From: Chloroflexota bacterium
Lineage (GTDB): Bacteria > Chloroflexota > Limnocylindria > Limnocylindrales > CSP1-4
Direction: 5' to 3'
DNA length: 64,000 nucleotides
NCBI GenBank assembly: GCA_029778235.1
Contig: JAKOQS010000066.1
Location: 18,286 to 82,285 of the forward strand
Shown here one piece after another: positions 43,606 through 51,855 of this stretch. The notes under the pieces are model-generated. The model saw only the letters and a program-made list of their open reading frames with translations. It ran no database searches and was not told the DNA's origin. Positions within the stretch are counted from its first letter, which is position 1; each line of letters begins with the position of its first letter. A program made the position numbers and the translations under genes.

Positions 43606-44592
43606 ATGGTCTGCCGCGATACGATGGTCGCGTCCTCGGAGGGAACGATCATCGCTCGCACCCGTCGCCACGCAGCAAGCGCGGCCATGGCCGCGGTCCT
43701 CGCCGTGCTCGTCGTCGCCGCGTCGTCCGCGGTCGTGGCGGCCGACGGGACGGCCCGGGTCCTGCGCCACGGCCCGCGCGCCGACAAGGTTGTCGCCCTC
43801 ACGTTCGACGACGGCTGGGGCCGGGCCGCCAACGAGCGGATCCTGCGGATCCTCGTCGCGGAGAAGGTGCCCGCGACGTTCTTCCCGTACGCCCTGGCGG
43901 TCCGGGGGGATCCGTCCTTCTGGCGCCGGGTGGCACGCGCCGGGTTCCCGATCGCGAACCACAGCTACTCGCATCCCGACATGACCCGGCTGTCGCGGCA
44001 CGAGATCGAATGGCAGATCGCCGCGTCGAAGCGACTGGTCGAGTCGATCACGGGCGTCCCGATGGTCCGGGTCTTCCGGCCGCCATACGGCCGGTACGAC
44101 GCCCGGGTGCTCGCCGGCGCGGCCGCACAGGGGTTCGGGACGGTGCTCCTCTGGGACGCGTCCGCCGGGGACTCGGGCGCCGGGCCGAGCGTGGCGGGCG
44201 TGCTCCGCGGCGCGTCTGCCGGGAAGAACGGGTCCGTCGTGCTCCTCCCCGCGGGCCCAGCGGTGACGCCGCGCGCGCTCGAGGCCGTCATCCGCGGCTA
44301 CAGGGCGCGCGGCTTCCGGTTCGTCACCGTCCCGGAGCTGCTCGGCGAGACCGCCGCGCCGTGGCCGACGGCGTCACCTCCACCCTGGCCGACCGCGTCG
44401 GCGACGCCCTGGCCGGCCGGGACTCTGCCGCCGGAGCCGGCGGGCGGCCCCGGGCCGACGGCCACGCCTCCGCCCGCCAAGGGTGGCGCCGCCGGCGCCG
44501 CGGTGATCCTCCACGGGCGCGAGCTCCCGCTCACGTCGCTGCTGCGCCGACCGCACGCTCCATCCCCGCGCACCTCCTCGATCGCCTCCTGA
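43606..44592 (+). CDS. Secreted polysaccharide deacetylase-like protein (NodB fold)
   Basis: 328-residue exported NodB-domain protein. A hydrophobic signal (MAAVLAVLVVAASSAVVAA) is followed by VALTFDDGWG (motif 1, metal Asp), NHSYSHPDMTRL (motif 2, two metal His) and VFRPPYGRYD (motif 3). In motif 5, where family members have LxLxH with a catalytic His, this one has VVLLPAGPAV, so catalysis may be altered. The C-terminal 60 residues are Pro/Ala/Thr-rich. The start is uncertain: ATG 43606 and 43624 lack an SD, while GGAGGG precedes ATC codons at 43648 and 43651. It interrupts the dnaK/dnaJ operon on the opposite strand. Confidence 0.85.
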   Translation: MVCRDTMVASSEGTIIARTRRHAASAAMAAVLAVLVVAASSAVVAADGTARVLRHGPRADKVVALTFDDGWGRAANERILRILVAEKVPATFFPYALAVRGDPSFWRRVARAGFPIANHSYSHPDMTRLSRHEIEWQIAASKRLVESITGVPMVRVFRPPYGRYDARVLAGAAAQGFGTVLLWDASAGDSGAGPSVAGVLRGASAGKNGSVVLLPAGPAVTPRALEAVIRGYRARGFRFVTVPELLGETAAPWPTASPPPWPTASATPWPAGTLPPEPAGGPGPTATPPPAKGGAAGAAVILHGRELPLTSLLRRPHAPSPRTSSIAS

Positions 44593-44644
44593 CCAGCCTG
44601 TCCCGGACGCTCGAGGGCGGGGGTTCAGCCGCCAGCCGCGGACG

Positions 44645-44683
44645 CTCGAGGGCCCGGTGGGCGCCGCCCGCCGGGCCCTCGAG
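44645..44683. terminator. Bidirectional terminator between deacetylase and dnaK
   Basis: Near-perfect hairpin CTCGAGGGCCCGGTGGGC-GCC-GCCCGCCGGGCCCTCGAG (18-bp stem, one T-G pairing) between two convergent genes. A preceding direct repeat CGGACGCTCGAGGGC (about 44605-44655) includes its left arm. No T-run, as is usual in very GC-rich genomes. Confidence 0.75.
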
Positions 44684-44720
44684 CCACGTGCTCGTCGTGC
44701 GGGTACGGACCCGCGCGGAC

Positions 44721-46631
44721 TCAGACCTCCTTGAACTCGCCCTCCACGGTCTCGTCCTCCGCGCCGCCCTGTCCGGGCGTCTCGTCGGACGACGGGCCGG
44801 CGTCGGCGCTGGCCGCGGACGCCGCCTCGTACGCCGCCGTCGAGACCTTCTGCATCAGCTCGGCGAGCTCGGTGCCGCGCGACTTGACGGCCTCGATGTC
44901 GTCGCCCTTGAGGGCCGCGCGGACGTCGGAGACCTTCGACTCCACCGCGTAGCGGTCCTCGGAGCTGACCTTGTCGCCGAGGTCCTTGAGGACCCGCTCG
45001 GCCTGGAACGTGAGCGCCTCGGTCTGGTTGCGGACCTCGACCTCCTCGCGGTGCTTCGCGTCCTCGGCCGCATGCTCCTCGGCCTCGTGCACCATCCGGT
45101 CCACGTCCTTCTTGTCGAGCATCGACGACCCGGTGATCCGGACCTGCTGCTCCTTGCCCGTCGCCCGGTCCTTGGCCTTCACCTCGAGGATCCCGTTGGC
45201 GTCGATGTCGAAGCCGACCTCGATCTGCGGGATGCCGCGCGGAGCGGGCGGGATGCCGTCGAGGATGAACTTCCCGAGGGTCTTGTTGTCCTTCGCGAAG
45301 TCGCGCTCGCCCTGGAGGACGTGGATCTCGACGGACGGCTGGTTGTCCGACGCCGTGGAGAAGACCTGGCTCTTGCTCGTCGGGATCGTGGTGTTGCGCT
45401 CGATGAGGCGCGTCATGACGCCGCCGAGCGTCTCGATGCCCAGCGAGAGCGGGGTGACATCGAGGAGGAGGACGTCCTTGACGTCGCCGGCGAGGACACC
45501 GGCCTGGATCGCGGCCCCGATGGCCACGACCTCGTCCGGGTTGACGCCCTTGCTCGGCTCCTTGCCGCCGAACATCTTCTTGACGGCCTCGACGACCGCC
45601 GGCATGCGGGTCATCCCGCCGACGAGGACGACCTCGTCGATCTGGGAGGCCTTCAGGCCCGCGTCCTTCAGGGCCTGCTCGACCGGGCCGCGCGTCTTTT
45701 CGACGAGATCGCCGACGAGGTCCTCGAGCTTGGCGCGCGAGAGCGAGACCACGAGGTGCTTGGGCCCCGTCTGGTCGGCCGTGATGTACGGCAGGTTGAC
45801 TTCGGTCTGCTGGACGGTCGACAGCTCGATCTTCGCCTTCTCGGCCGCCTCCTTGAGGCGCTGGAGGGCCTGCGCGTCGCTCCGCAGGTCGATCCCCTCC
45901 TGCTTCTTGAACTCCGCCAGCAGCCAGTCGATGACGCGCTGGTCGAAGTCGTCGCCGCCGAGGTGGGTGTCGCCGTTGGTGCTCTTGACCTCGAAGACGC
46001 CGTCGCCCAGCTCCAGGATGCTGATGTCGAAGGTGCCGCCACCGAGGTCGTAGACGGCGATCTTCTCGTCGTGCTTCTTGTCGAGCCCGTAGGCCAGGGA
46101 CGACGCGGTGGGCTCGTTGATGATCCGCTTGACATCCAGGCCGGCGATACGGCCGGCGTCCTTCGTGGCCTGGCGCTGCGTGTCGTCGAAGTAGGCCGGG
46201 ACGGTGATCACCGCCTCGGTCACCTTCTCGCCGAGGTAGGCCTCCGCGTCCGTCCGGAGCTTCTGGAGGATCATCGCGCTGATCTCGGGCGGGGTGTACG
46301 ACCGCCCGTCGTCGAGCACGACCCTCACGCCGTCGCTCTTGTCGTCCTTGGCCACGGTGTAGCCGACGAGCCCCTTGCTCCGCTGGACCTCCGGGTCGTC
46401 CCAGCGGCGGCCCATGAAGCGCTTGATGGAGTAGATGGTGTTCGCGGGGTTCGTGACCGCCTGGCGCTTCGCGAGCTGCCCGACGAGCCGCTCGCCCGAC
46501 TTGGTGAACCCGACGACCGACGGCACGGTCCGCCCGCCCTCTGCCGAGGCGATGACCTTGGGCTCTCCGCCCTCCATCACCGCGACGACCGAGTTCGTCG
46601 TCCCGAGGTCGATCCCGATGACCTTGCCCAT
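44721..46631 (-). CDS. dnaK: Chaperone DnaK
   Basis: 636-residue Hsp70. The N-terminus [51 protein letters not shown] and [17 protein letters not shown] form the ATPase; [27 protein letters not shown] opens the substrate-binding domain; the acidic C-terminus ends EFKEV. GAGAGGA lies just before ATG 46631. Third gene of the HrcA-controlled operon, 113 bp after grpE. Confidence 0.98.
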   Translation of the reverse strand: MGKVIGIDLGTTNSVVAVMEGGEPKVIASAEGGRTVPSVVGFTKSGERLVGQLAKRQAVTNPANTIYSIKRFMGRRWDDPEVQRSKGLVGYTVAKDDKSDGVRVVLDDGRSYTPPEISAMILQKLRTDAEAYLGEKVTEAVITVPAYFDDTQRQATKDAGRIAGLDVKRIINEPTASSLAYGLDKKHDEKIAVYDLGGGTFDISILELGDGVFEVKSTNGDTHLGGDDFDQRVIDWLLAEFKKQEGIDLRSDAQALQRLKEAAEKAKIELSTVQQTEVNLPYITADQTGPKHLVVSLSRAKLEDLVGDLVEKTRGPVEQALKDAGLKASQIDEVVLVGGMTRMPAVVEAVKKMFGGKEPSKGVNPDEVVAIGAAIQAGVLAGDVKDVLLLDVTPLSLGIETLGGVMTRLIERNTTIPTSKSQVFSTASDNQPSVEIHVLQGERDFAKDNKTLGKFILDGIPPAPRGIPQIEVGFDIDANGILEVKAKDRATGKEQQVRITGSSMLDKKDVDRMVHEAEEHAAEDAKHREEVEVRNQTEALTFQAERVLKDLGDKVSSEDRYAVESKVSDVRAALKGDDIEAVKSRGTELAELMQKVSTAAYEAASAASADAGPSSDETPGQGGAEDETVEGEFKEV

Positions 46632-46744
46632 GCGTTCCTCTCTCGTGTTCGAATCTCGAAGTGGTGTGTGTCGGGTGATGTGTCAGGTGGCGCCGCGGCG
46701 GCCCGCCGGGGCGCTTCGTGGACGTCGCCGCGCGGTGCGGAGCA

Positions 46745-47308
46745 TCAGGCGCTCCCCGCCCCGGCCGAGCCGTCGGAGACGCCGACCATCGAGGGCCGCA
46801 GCACGCGGTCGCCGACCAGGTAGCCGCGGCGGATCTCGGCGACGACCTCGCCCTCGGGCCGGCCGGATCCCGGCACGGAGGCGACGGCCTCGTGGAGCGC
46901 CGGGTCGAACGGCCTGCCGAGGGCTTCGATGGCGACCACGCCCTGCGACTCGAGTGCGGCCCGGAGCTTCCGGTCGATCGCCGCGATCCCCTCCACCCAC
47001 GGATCGGCTGCCAGCTCGGCCGGAACGTGCTCGATGGAGCGGTCGAAGTCGTCCGCGAGGTCCACGAACCGCAGCAGGAGCCGGTCGGCGGCCGCGAGCC
47101 GCGCCTGGGCGATCTCCTCGTCGGTCCGGCGCTTGAGGTTCTGGTAGTCGGCGAGCGCCCGCTGGCGGCCGGCGAGGTGGTCGTCCGCCAGCGCCCGAAG
47201 CTCGGCGTTCTCCGCCTTCAGGGCATCGATCTCCGCCAGCAGGTGCGACGGGCTCGTGTCGAGCTCCGCGATGCGCTCCTCGGCGCGCGTCTTCTTCTCG
47301 TGCGTCAT
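46745..47308 (-). CDS. grpE: Nucleotide exchange factor GrpE
   Basis: 187-residue DnaK exchange factor. An N-terminal coiled coil (HLLAEIDALKAENAELRALADDHLAGRQRALADYQNLKRRTDEEIAQAR) leads to the head with GRPFDPALHEAVASVPGSG and VVAEIRRGYLVGDRVLRPSMVGVS, the GrpE signature. Lies between hrcA and dnaK in the standard order. Confidence 0.97.
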   Translation of the reverse strand: MTHEKKTRAEERIAELDTSPSHLLAEIDALKAENAELRALADDHLAGRQRALADYQNLKRRTDEEIAQARLAAADRLLLRFVDLADDFDRSIEHVPAELAADPWVEGIAAIDRKLRAALESQGVVAIEALGRPFDPALHEAVASVPGSGRPEGEVVAEIRRGYLVGDRVLRPSMVGVSDGSAGAGSA

Positions 47309-47354
47309 GGGTGGTCGTCCATCCGGTGGGTGAGGCGGGCAGGTCGCCCGCAGG

Positions 47355-48419
47355 TCATGCGTACAGGGTGTCCACGAGCTCGTTCATCAGGCTGCCCACG
47401 AACCGGACGGTCCCGATCGCGTGGCCGTAGCGCATCCGCGTGGGCCCCAGGACGCCGACGACGCCGACGGCGCGCCCGGCCCGGCCGTAGGGCATGAGCA
47501 CGAGCGCCACGTCGGACATGGCGTCCACCCGGTTCTCGCGCCCGATGAAGACCTGGACGCGCTCGTCGCGGGTGACGGCCTCGAAGAGCTCGGCGAGGTA
47601 GGCCCGGTTCTCCAGCGCCTCGAAGACCCGCCGGAGCTTGTCCGACTGGGCGAACTCCGGGGCGGCCATCACGTTGAGAAGGCCGTCGCTGAAGACCTCG
47701 GCGATCGCCGCGGCATCCGAGTCCCGCAGGAGCCGGACGGCCTGCTCGCCGAAGAGGCGGACCACGTCCTCCTCCGGGTCGCCGGCGGGGAGTCGGGCGA
47801 GGCGTCGCTCCAGCTCCGCGGCGGTCCGGCCCGCCGCGAGGGCGTCGAGCTTCGACGCCGCCGTCGCCAGCCGCTCCTCCCGCACGCCCTCGCCCACGGA
47901 GACGAGCACCTGCCGGATCGTCCCGTCGTGCAGGACGAGGATGAGGCTGGCGAGGTGCTCCGCGATCGAGACCAGGTCGACGCGGCGGATGCGGGCAGTG
48001 CGCGTCTTGGCGGGGGTCGCGAGCCCTGCGGCATGTGTCGCGGACGCGATCGTGGTGGCCGCGAGCCGGAACCACTGCTGGTTGGCATGCTCCAGCTGGC
48101 CGAACTGGTGGCGGATGAGGAGCTGGTCCACCGGCGGCAGCGGGACCGCGTCGATGATCGCCTCGACGTAGTAGCGGTACCCGGCATCGGTGGGGATCCG
48201 ACCGGCGGAGGTGTGCGGGTGCGTCAGGAAGCCGGCCGCCTCGAGCTCGGCGAGGATGTTGCGGACCGTGGCACTGCTGACGCCGAGCGGGTAGCGCTCG
48301 ACGAGCGTCTGCGACCCGACCGGGCTGGCGGTCGCGACGTACTCCTCGATGACCGCACGCAGCAGGCTCTGCTGGCGGGCGTCGAGCGGGCCGATGGTGC
48401 GGTGGATCCTGCGAGCCAC
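47355..48419 (-). CDS. hrcA: Heat-inducible transcription repressor HrcA
   Basis: Repressor that binds CIRCE and releases it on heat shock. The 354-residue protein has a winged-helix N-terminus (RQQSLLRAVIEEYVATASPVGSQTLVERYPLGVSSATVRNIL) and EAAGFLTHPHTSAGRIPTDAGYRYYV, the HrcA hallmark, with GVVGVLGPTRMRYGHAIGTV near the C-terminus. The ATG at 48458 (ORF track) lies inside the CIRCE element, so I use GTG 48419. First gene of hrcA-grpE-dnaK. Confidence 0.95.
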   Translation of the reverse strand: MARRIHRTIGPLDARQQSLLRAVIEEYVATASPVGSQTLVERYPLGVSSATVRNILAELEAAGFLTHPHTSAGRIPTDAGYRYYVEAIIDAVPLPPVDQLLIRHQFGQLEHANQQWFRLAATTIASATHAAGLATPAKTRTARIRRVDLVSIAEHLASLILVLHDGTIRQVLVSVGEGVREERLATAASKLDALAAGRTAAELERRLARLPAGDPEEDVVRLFGEQAVRLLRDSDAAAIAEVFSDGLLNVMAAPEFAQSDKLRRVFEALENRAYLAELFEAVTRDERVQVFIGRENRVDAMSDVALVLMPYGRAGRAVGVVGVLGPTRMRYGHAIGTVRFVGSLMNELVDTLYA

Positions 48420-48445
48420 TCCCTGCGTCAAGCTCCTTCCGGACG

Positions 48446-48472
48446 TTAGCACTCTCATGGTCAGAGTGCTAA
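48446..48472. promoter_or_regulatory. CIRCE element
   Basis: TTAGCACTC-N9-GAGTGCTAA, a perfect match to the consensus HrcA operator, between the hrcA promoter and start codon. It makes the hrcA-grpE-dnaK operon autoregulated by HrcA. No second copy is seen before dnaJ. Confidence 0.97.
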
Positions 48473-48484
48473 CGGTCTGCGGGC

Positions 48485-48514
48485 ATCGTAGCAGTCGATG
48501 ACGGCGAGTGTCAA
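48485..48514 (-). promoter_or_regulatory. hrcA operon promoter
   Basis: Minus-strand TTGACA (48509-48514), 18-bp spacer, TACGAT (48485-48490). The transcript would begin close to the CIRCE element at 48472, the usual arrangement for steric repression. Confidence 0.85.
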
Positions 48515-48566
48515 CGGACCGGAGAGGGCGGCGCGGCCTGCCGTCCTGGGGCCGGCGGAGACCCCC

Positions 48567-48594
48567 TTGACATGGGCCGGACGCGCGGCATCAT
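48567..48594 (+). promoter_or_regulatory. Candidate promoter of collagen-like gene
   Basis: TTGACA (48567-48572), 16-bp spacer, CATCAT (48589-48594), about 50 bp before the collagen-like ATG. Divergent from the hrcA promoter. Confidence 0.45.
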
Positions 48595-48645
48595 CGCGGG
48601 GTCGCGTCCCGCCCCGGGACGCCTGCTGGAGGCCCGGGGGATCCC

Positions 48646-49335
48646 ATGTCCCGTCTGCGTTCCCGTCTCCGCCCGCTCGCTGTCGCCGTCGGTGCATTCG
48701 TGCTCGTCGCGTTCGCGGCGGGCGGCACGTTCGCCGCCAGCAACCCGCCCACGCTGTACGCCTGTTACGACGTGTACGGCAACGTGCGGATGAGCGACGT
48801 CGCCCAATGCAAGCTGCCGGGTGGCGGACGGCTCGTCTCGTTCAACACGGTCGGTCCGACGGGTCCGACCGGGCCTGCCGGGCCGACCGGCGCGACGGGG
48901 CCCACGGGACCCATGGGGCCGAAGGGCGACACCGGGGCCAGCGGCGCGCCTGCCGTCTGGTTCAAGTACGTCGATCGAGCCGACACGCCCCAGAGCAGCT
49001 GGGTGGAGATCGCGTCACTGAGCCTGCCGGCCGGCCGGTACTACGTCAGTGTCAGCGCGACGGCAGCGGACGACATCGGCGGGAACGACGACGTGGCGAT
49101 GTCGTGCACCCTGGAGCAGTCGAGCCCCGCGATGTCGATCGCGTACGGCGACGTCAACACGACGACGGACACGAGCTACATCATCACCACCAAGGCGATG
49201 ATCAGCCTGACGGCGAGCCCGACGCTGGCGTCCGCCGGCACCGTCTCGTTCGGATGCACCGACCACGCCGCGTCCGACCATGTCGAGGACGTGATGCTCA
49301 CGGCGATGCAGGTGGGGACGATCACCCCGCAGTAG
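48646..49335 (+). CDS. Secreted protein with short collagen-like repeat
   Basis: 229-residue exported protein. After a signal peptide (AVAVGAFVLVAFAAGGTFAA) and a small N-terminal region with two cysteines (YACYDVYGNVRMSDVAQC) come about 11 Gly-X-Y triplets (VGPTGPTGPAGPTGATGPTG...), then a ~125-residue C-terminal domain of likely beta-sandwich type with two cysteines. The triplet run is short, perhaps a trimerisation stalk for a surface-displayed head. Function unknown. The nearest SD-like GGAGG is 15 nt from ATG 48646, longer than usual. Confidence 0.85.
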   Translation: MSRLRSRLRPLAVAVGAFVLVAFAAGGTFAASNPPTLYACYDVYGNVRMSDVAQCKLPGGGRLVSFNTVGPTGPTGPAGPTGATGPTGPMGPKGDTGASGAPAVWFKYVDRADTPQSSWVEIASLSLPAGRYYVSVSATAADDIGGNDDVAMSCTLEQSSPAMSIAYGDVNTTTDTSYIITTKAMISLTASPTLASAGTVSFGCTDHAASDHVEDVMLTAMQVGTITPQ

Positions 49336-49406
49336 GGCCGTGGCTCGTCGGGTCGGACGTCCGGCAGGGGCGCCCGACTCGGACCTCGGGCCCCGGGCAT
49401 CGCCCG

Positions 49407-50675
49407 TCACACGATCCGCGCGAAGACCTCGTTGGAGAGGAGGGCGCCGCGCCGGGTGAGCCGGAGGCGGCGGTCGCTCCCGCGCTCCACGAGGCCGTGC
49501 GCCAGCCCCCACGCGAGGGCGCTCGCGGCCGGCTCGCCGGGCTCGGCCGCGGCCGCCGGCACTCCCCGGTCCGTGCGCAGGCCGAGGACGATCTCCTCGG
49601 CCGTCGCGGTGGCATCGTCGAGCTCCTCCATGCCGCCCGGCGGGAGGACCGGCGCGGGGTGACGGCGGGGGCCTGGCCCCGGGCCGCTCGACGGCGTGAG
49701 AGCGGCGAGGTAGCCGGCGAGCGACGCCGCGTTCCAGCGCCGGACCCGGCCGTCGAACGCGTGCGCCCCGGTCCCGACCGCCTCGTACGGACGGCGCTCC
49801 CAGTACGCGAGGTTGTGGCGGCTCTCGTGGCCGGGCCGCGCCCAATTGCTGATCTCGTAGTGGCGGAGGCCGGCGGCCTGGAGGACGTCGCACGCGCGGT
49901 CGTACGCTGCCGCGGCTCGGTCCTCGTCCTGCTCCGCCCTCGCGCGCTCGCGCCACCGGCGTCCCCCCGGCGTGGTCGGCAGGTGGTCGCCGGCCGGCCC
50001 CGTCAGGCCCTCGGCGCCCGGGTCGTCGAGGGTGAGAGCGTAGAGGGAGAGGTGGTCGGGTGCGAGGTCGAGCGCGGCCGCGAGCGTCGCGTCCCAGCTC
50101 GCCGCGGTCTGCCCCGGCACGTCGTAGAGGAGGTCAAGGGAGACCGAGCCGATCCCCGCGGCCCGTGCCTCGGCCACGGTGGCCCCCACGTCCCCGGGCG
50201 CATGGCGGCGCCCGAGCCGGCGGAGCTCGGACGGGACGAGGCTCTGCGCGCCGATCGACAGGCGCGTGACGCCCGCCGCGACGAAGCCCGCGAGGTCCCC
50301 GCGCTCGTCCGGCCCCGGGTTGGCCTCCAGAGTGACCTCCGCGCCGGGCGCCAGGCCGAATCGGGCACGGATGCGGCCGAGGATCGCCGCGACCGCCCCT
50401 GCCGACAGCAGCGAGGGCGTCCCGCCGCCGAGGTAGACCGTGGCGAGCGGCTGGCGACGGCCCTCCGCCGCGCCTTCCGGCGGCCCCCACCGCGCGTCCA
50501 GCGCATCGGCGCGCAGGTCGACCTCGGCGAGCAGCGCGGCCACGTACGCGTCCACGCGCGCCCGCGGCCCACGTGCGGCCGCCCCGGCGTTCACCACGAA
50601 GTCGCAGTACGGACACAGCGAGACGCAGAACGGGATGTGCGCGTACAGCGCGACGGGCGGCGCGGCCCTCTGCAT
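49407..50675 (-). CDS. hemW: Radical SAM protein HemW (CPO-like heme chaperone)
   Basis: 422-residue radical SAM enzyme. YAHIPFCVSLCPYCDF carries the CxxxCxxC cluster site, and YLGGGTPSLL, LEANPGP, RLSIGAQSL, SLDLLYDVPGQT and HYEISNWARPGHESRHNLAYW are diagnostic of HemW-type proteins. HemW is now viewed as a heme chaperone rather than a true coproporphyrinogen oxidase. Its ATG overlaps the upstream CPBP-like stop by one nucleotide (TGATG). A position after lepA is common in other bacteria; here the CPBP-like gene lies between. Confidence 0.93.
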   Translation of the reverse strand: MQRAAPPVALYAHIPFCVSLCPYCDFVVNAGAAARGPRARVDAYVAALLAEVDLRADALDARWGPPEGAAEGRRQPLATVYLGGGTPSLLSAGAVAAILGRIRARFGLAPGAEVTLEANPGPDERGDLAGFVAAGVTRLSIGAQSLVPSELRRLGRRHAPGDVGATVAEARAAGIGSVSLDLLYDVPGQTAASWDATLAAALDLAPDHLSLYALTLDDPGAEGLTGPAGDHLPTTPGGRRWRERARAEQDEDRAAAAYDRACDVLQAAGLRHYEISNWARPGHESRHNLAYWERRPYEAVGTGAHAFDGRVRRWNAASLAGYLAALTPSSGPGPGPRRHPAPVLPPGGMEELDDATATAEEIVLGLRTDRGVPAAAAEPGEPAASALAWGLAHGLVERGSDRRLRLTRRGALLSNEVFARIV

Positions 50676-51658
50676 CACGGCAGCGAGGCGTCGGAGTCGT
50701 CCATCCCCCCGTCGGAGACCAGCTCGTCGAGGCGCGACGTCGCGGGACCGGGAGGTGCCACCGGGCCGGGCGGGACGGACGCGGGCCCCGCCGGCGTCGG
50801 GCCCATCGGGCCCGCGGCGGAGGGCGGCCCCGGCGCGGCGGCGGTCGGCGCGGCGGCTGGCGCGGTCGCGGGAGCGACGCCCGCGACCGACCACGGCCGT
50901 GCCACGAGCCCGGGATCCACCCCGATCTCCTCGGGGATGGCGTCGTCGCCGAACTCCCAGTCCTCCGGCCCCTCGTCGTCGGCGACGACCACGATCGGCG
51001 CTGCGTCCGCCGACCCCGTGGCGAGGACGATCGCCAGCCGCGTCACGGCATCCGCGATGAACGCAGCTGCGATCCCGCCGGTGAGGACCGTGAGCCAGCC
51101 GCCGACGAGGCCGATCGCCAGGTCGACGAGCACCAGGTACCAATCGCCGCCGCCGCGGCCCACGCGCGTGGCGAGGACGTACGCGAGCGCCTGGATGAGC
51201 ACGGCCCAGAGCGGCTCGACGCCCAGCACGAGCAGCAGGCCCAGGACGATGCCGCGGAAGGTCGCCTCGTCCACGAAAGCCGTCCCCAGGGCGTTGACGA
51301 GGCCGTCCGGCACGTCCCTCGGGGCAGGCGGACGCAGCCCGCCGCAGCGGAGATAGGCGATCGCGACGGCCTGGGCGATCCCGATCGCGCCCGCGCCGAA
51401 GCCCAGCAGGAGGGTGGTGGCCCCGTCCGGCGGCAGGAGGCCGAGCGCGTCCCTGTCGCCGGGATAGATCACGTAGACGGCGATGACGAGGACGATCCCC
51501 GCCGCGTACCACGCGAGCCTGACGAGGACCGACGGTTTGTCGCCGTACGCGTCCGGGACGTCGTACTCACCGACGCCGAACCGCCGGGAGTCGAGGCGGA
51601 GCAGGACGAGGATCAGGACGAGCCCGAGCGCGACGAGGACCCTGAGCTGCTCCTCCAT
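50675..51658 (-). CDS. CPBP-like intramembrane protein, degenerate motif, long tail
   Basis: 327-residue protein with about six hydrophobic segments in the first 215 residues. FVDEATFRGIVLGLLLVLG resembles the CPBP/Abi (CAAX protease-like) motif EExxxR, but the first Glu is Asp and the second-motif histidine (FxxxH) is replaced in AYVLATR, so protease activity is doubtful. The last ~100 residues are cytoplasmic and Pro/Ala-rich. ATG 51658 is used; the TTG at 51667 is an alternative. Translationally coupled to hemW. Confidence 0.75.
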   Translation of the reverse strand: MEEQLRVLVALGLVLILVLLRLDSRRFGVGEYDVPDAYGDKPSVLVRLAWYAAGIVLVIAVYVIYPGDRDALGLLPPDGATTLLLGFGAGAIGIAQAVAIAYLRCGGLRPPAPRDVPDGLVNALGTAFVDEATFRGIVLGLLLVLGVEPLWAVLIQALAYVLATRVGRGGGDWYLVLVDLAIGLVGGWLTVLTGGIAAAFIADAVTRLAIVLATGSADAAPIVVVADDEGPEDWEFGDDAIPEEIGVDPGLVARPWSVAGVAPATAPAAAPTAAAPGPPSAAGPMGPTPAGPASVPPGPVAPPGPATSRLDELVSDGGMDDSDASLP

Positions 51659-51855
51659 GCCGCGCAAACTAGCACGCGGCCCTCACCCGGTGATGCCCCT
51701 GCCCGCAGCGGGGACGGCCGCGCCCGGCGCTGGGCGCGGGCGAGCATCCGCGCCAGCGCGGAGCCACGGAGGTCGGGGGTCGCCGGCCGACCGGACCCGC
51801 CCGGCCGCCCGCGCGTCGAGCGCCGGGCCCGCCGACCGCCCGGTTCGGCGCCGCC

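Noticed and set aside
48420-48458. Upstream ATG (48458) as hrcA start
   Set aside because: It lies within the CIRCE element; translation from it would require the operator to be coding. GTG 48419 is preferred.
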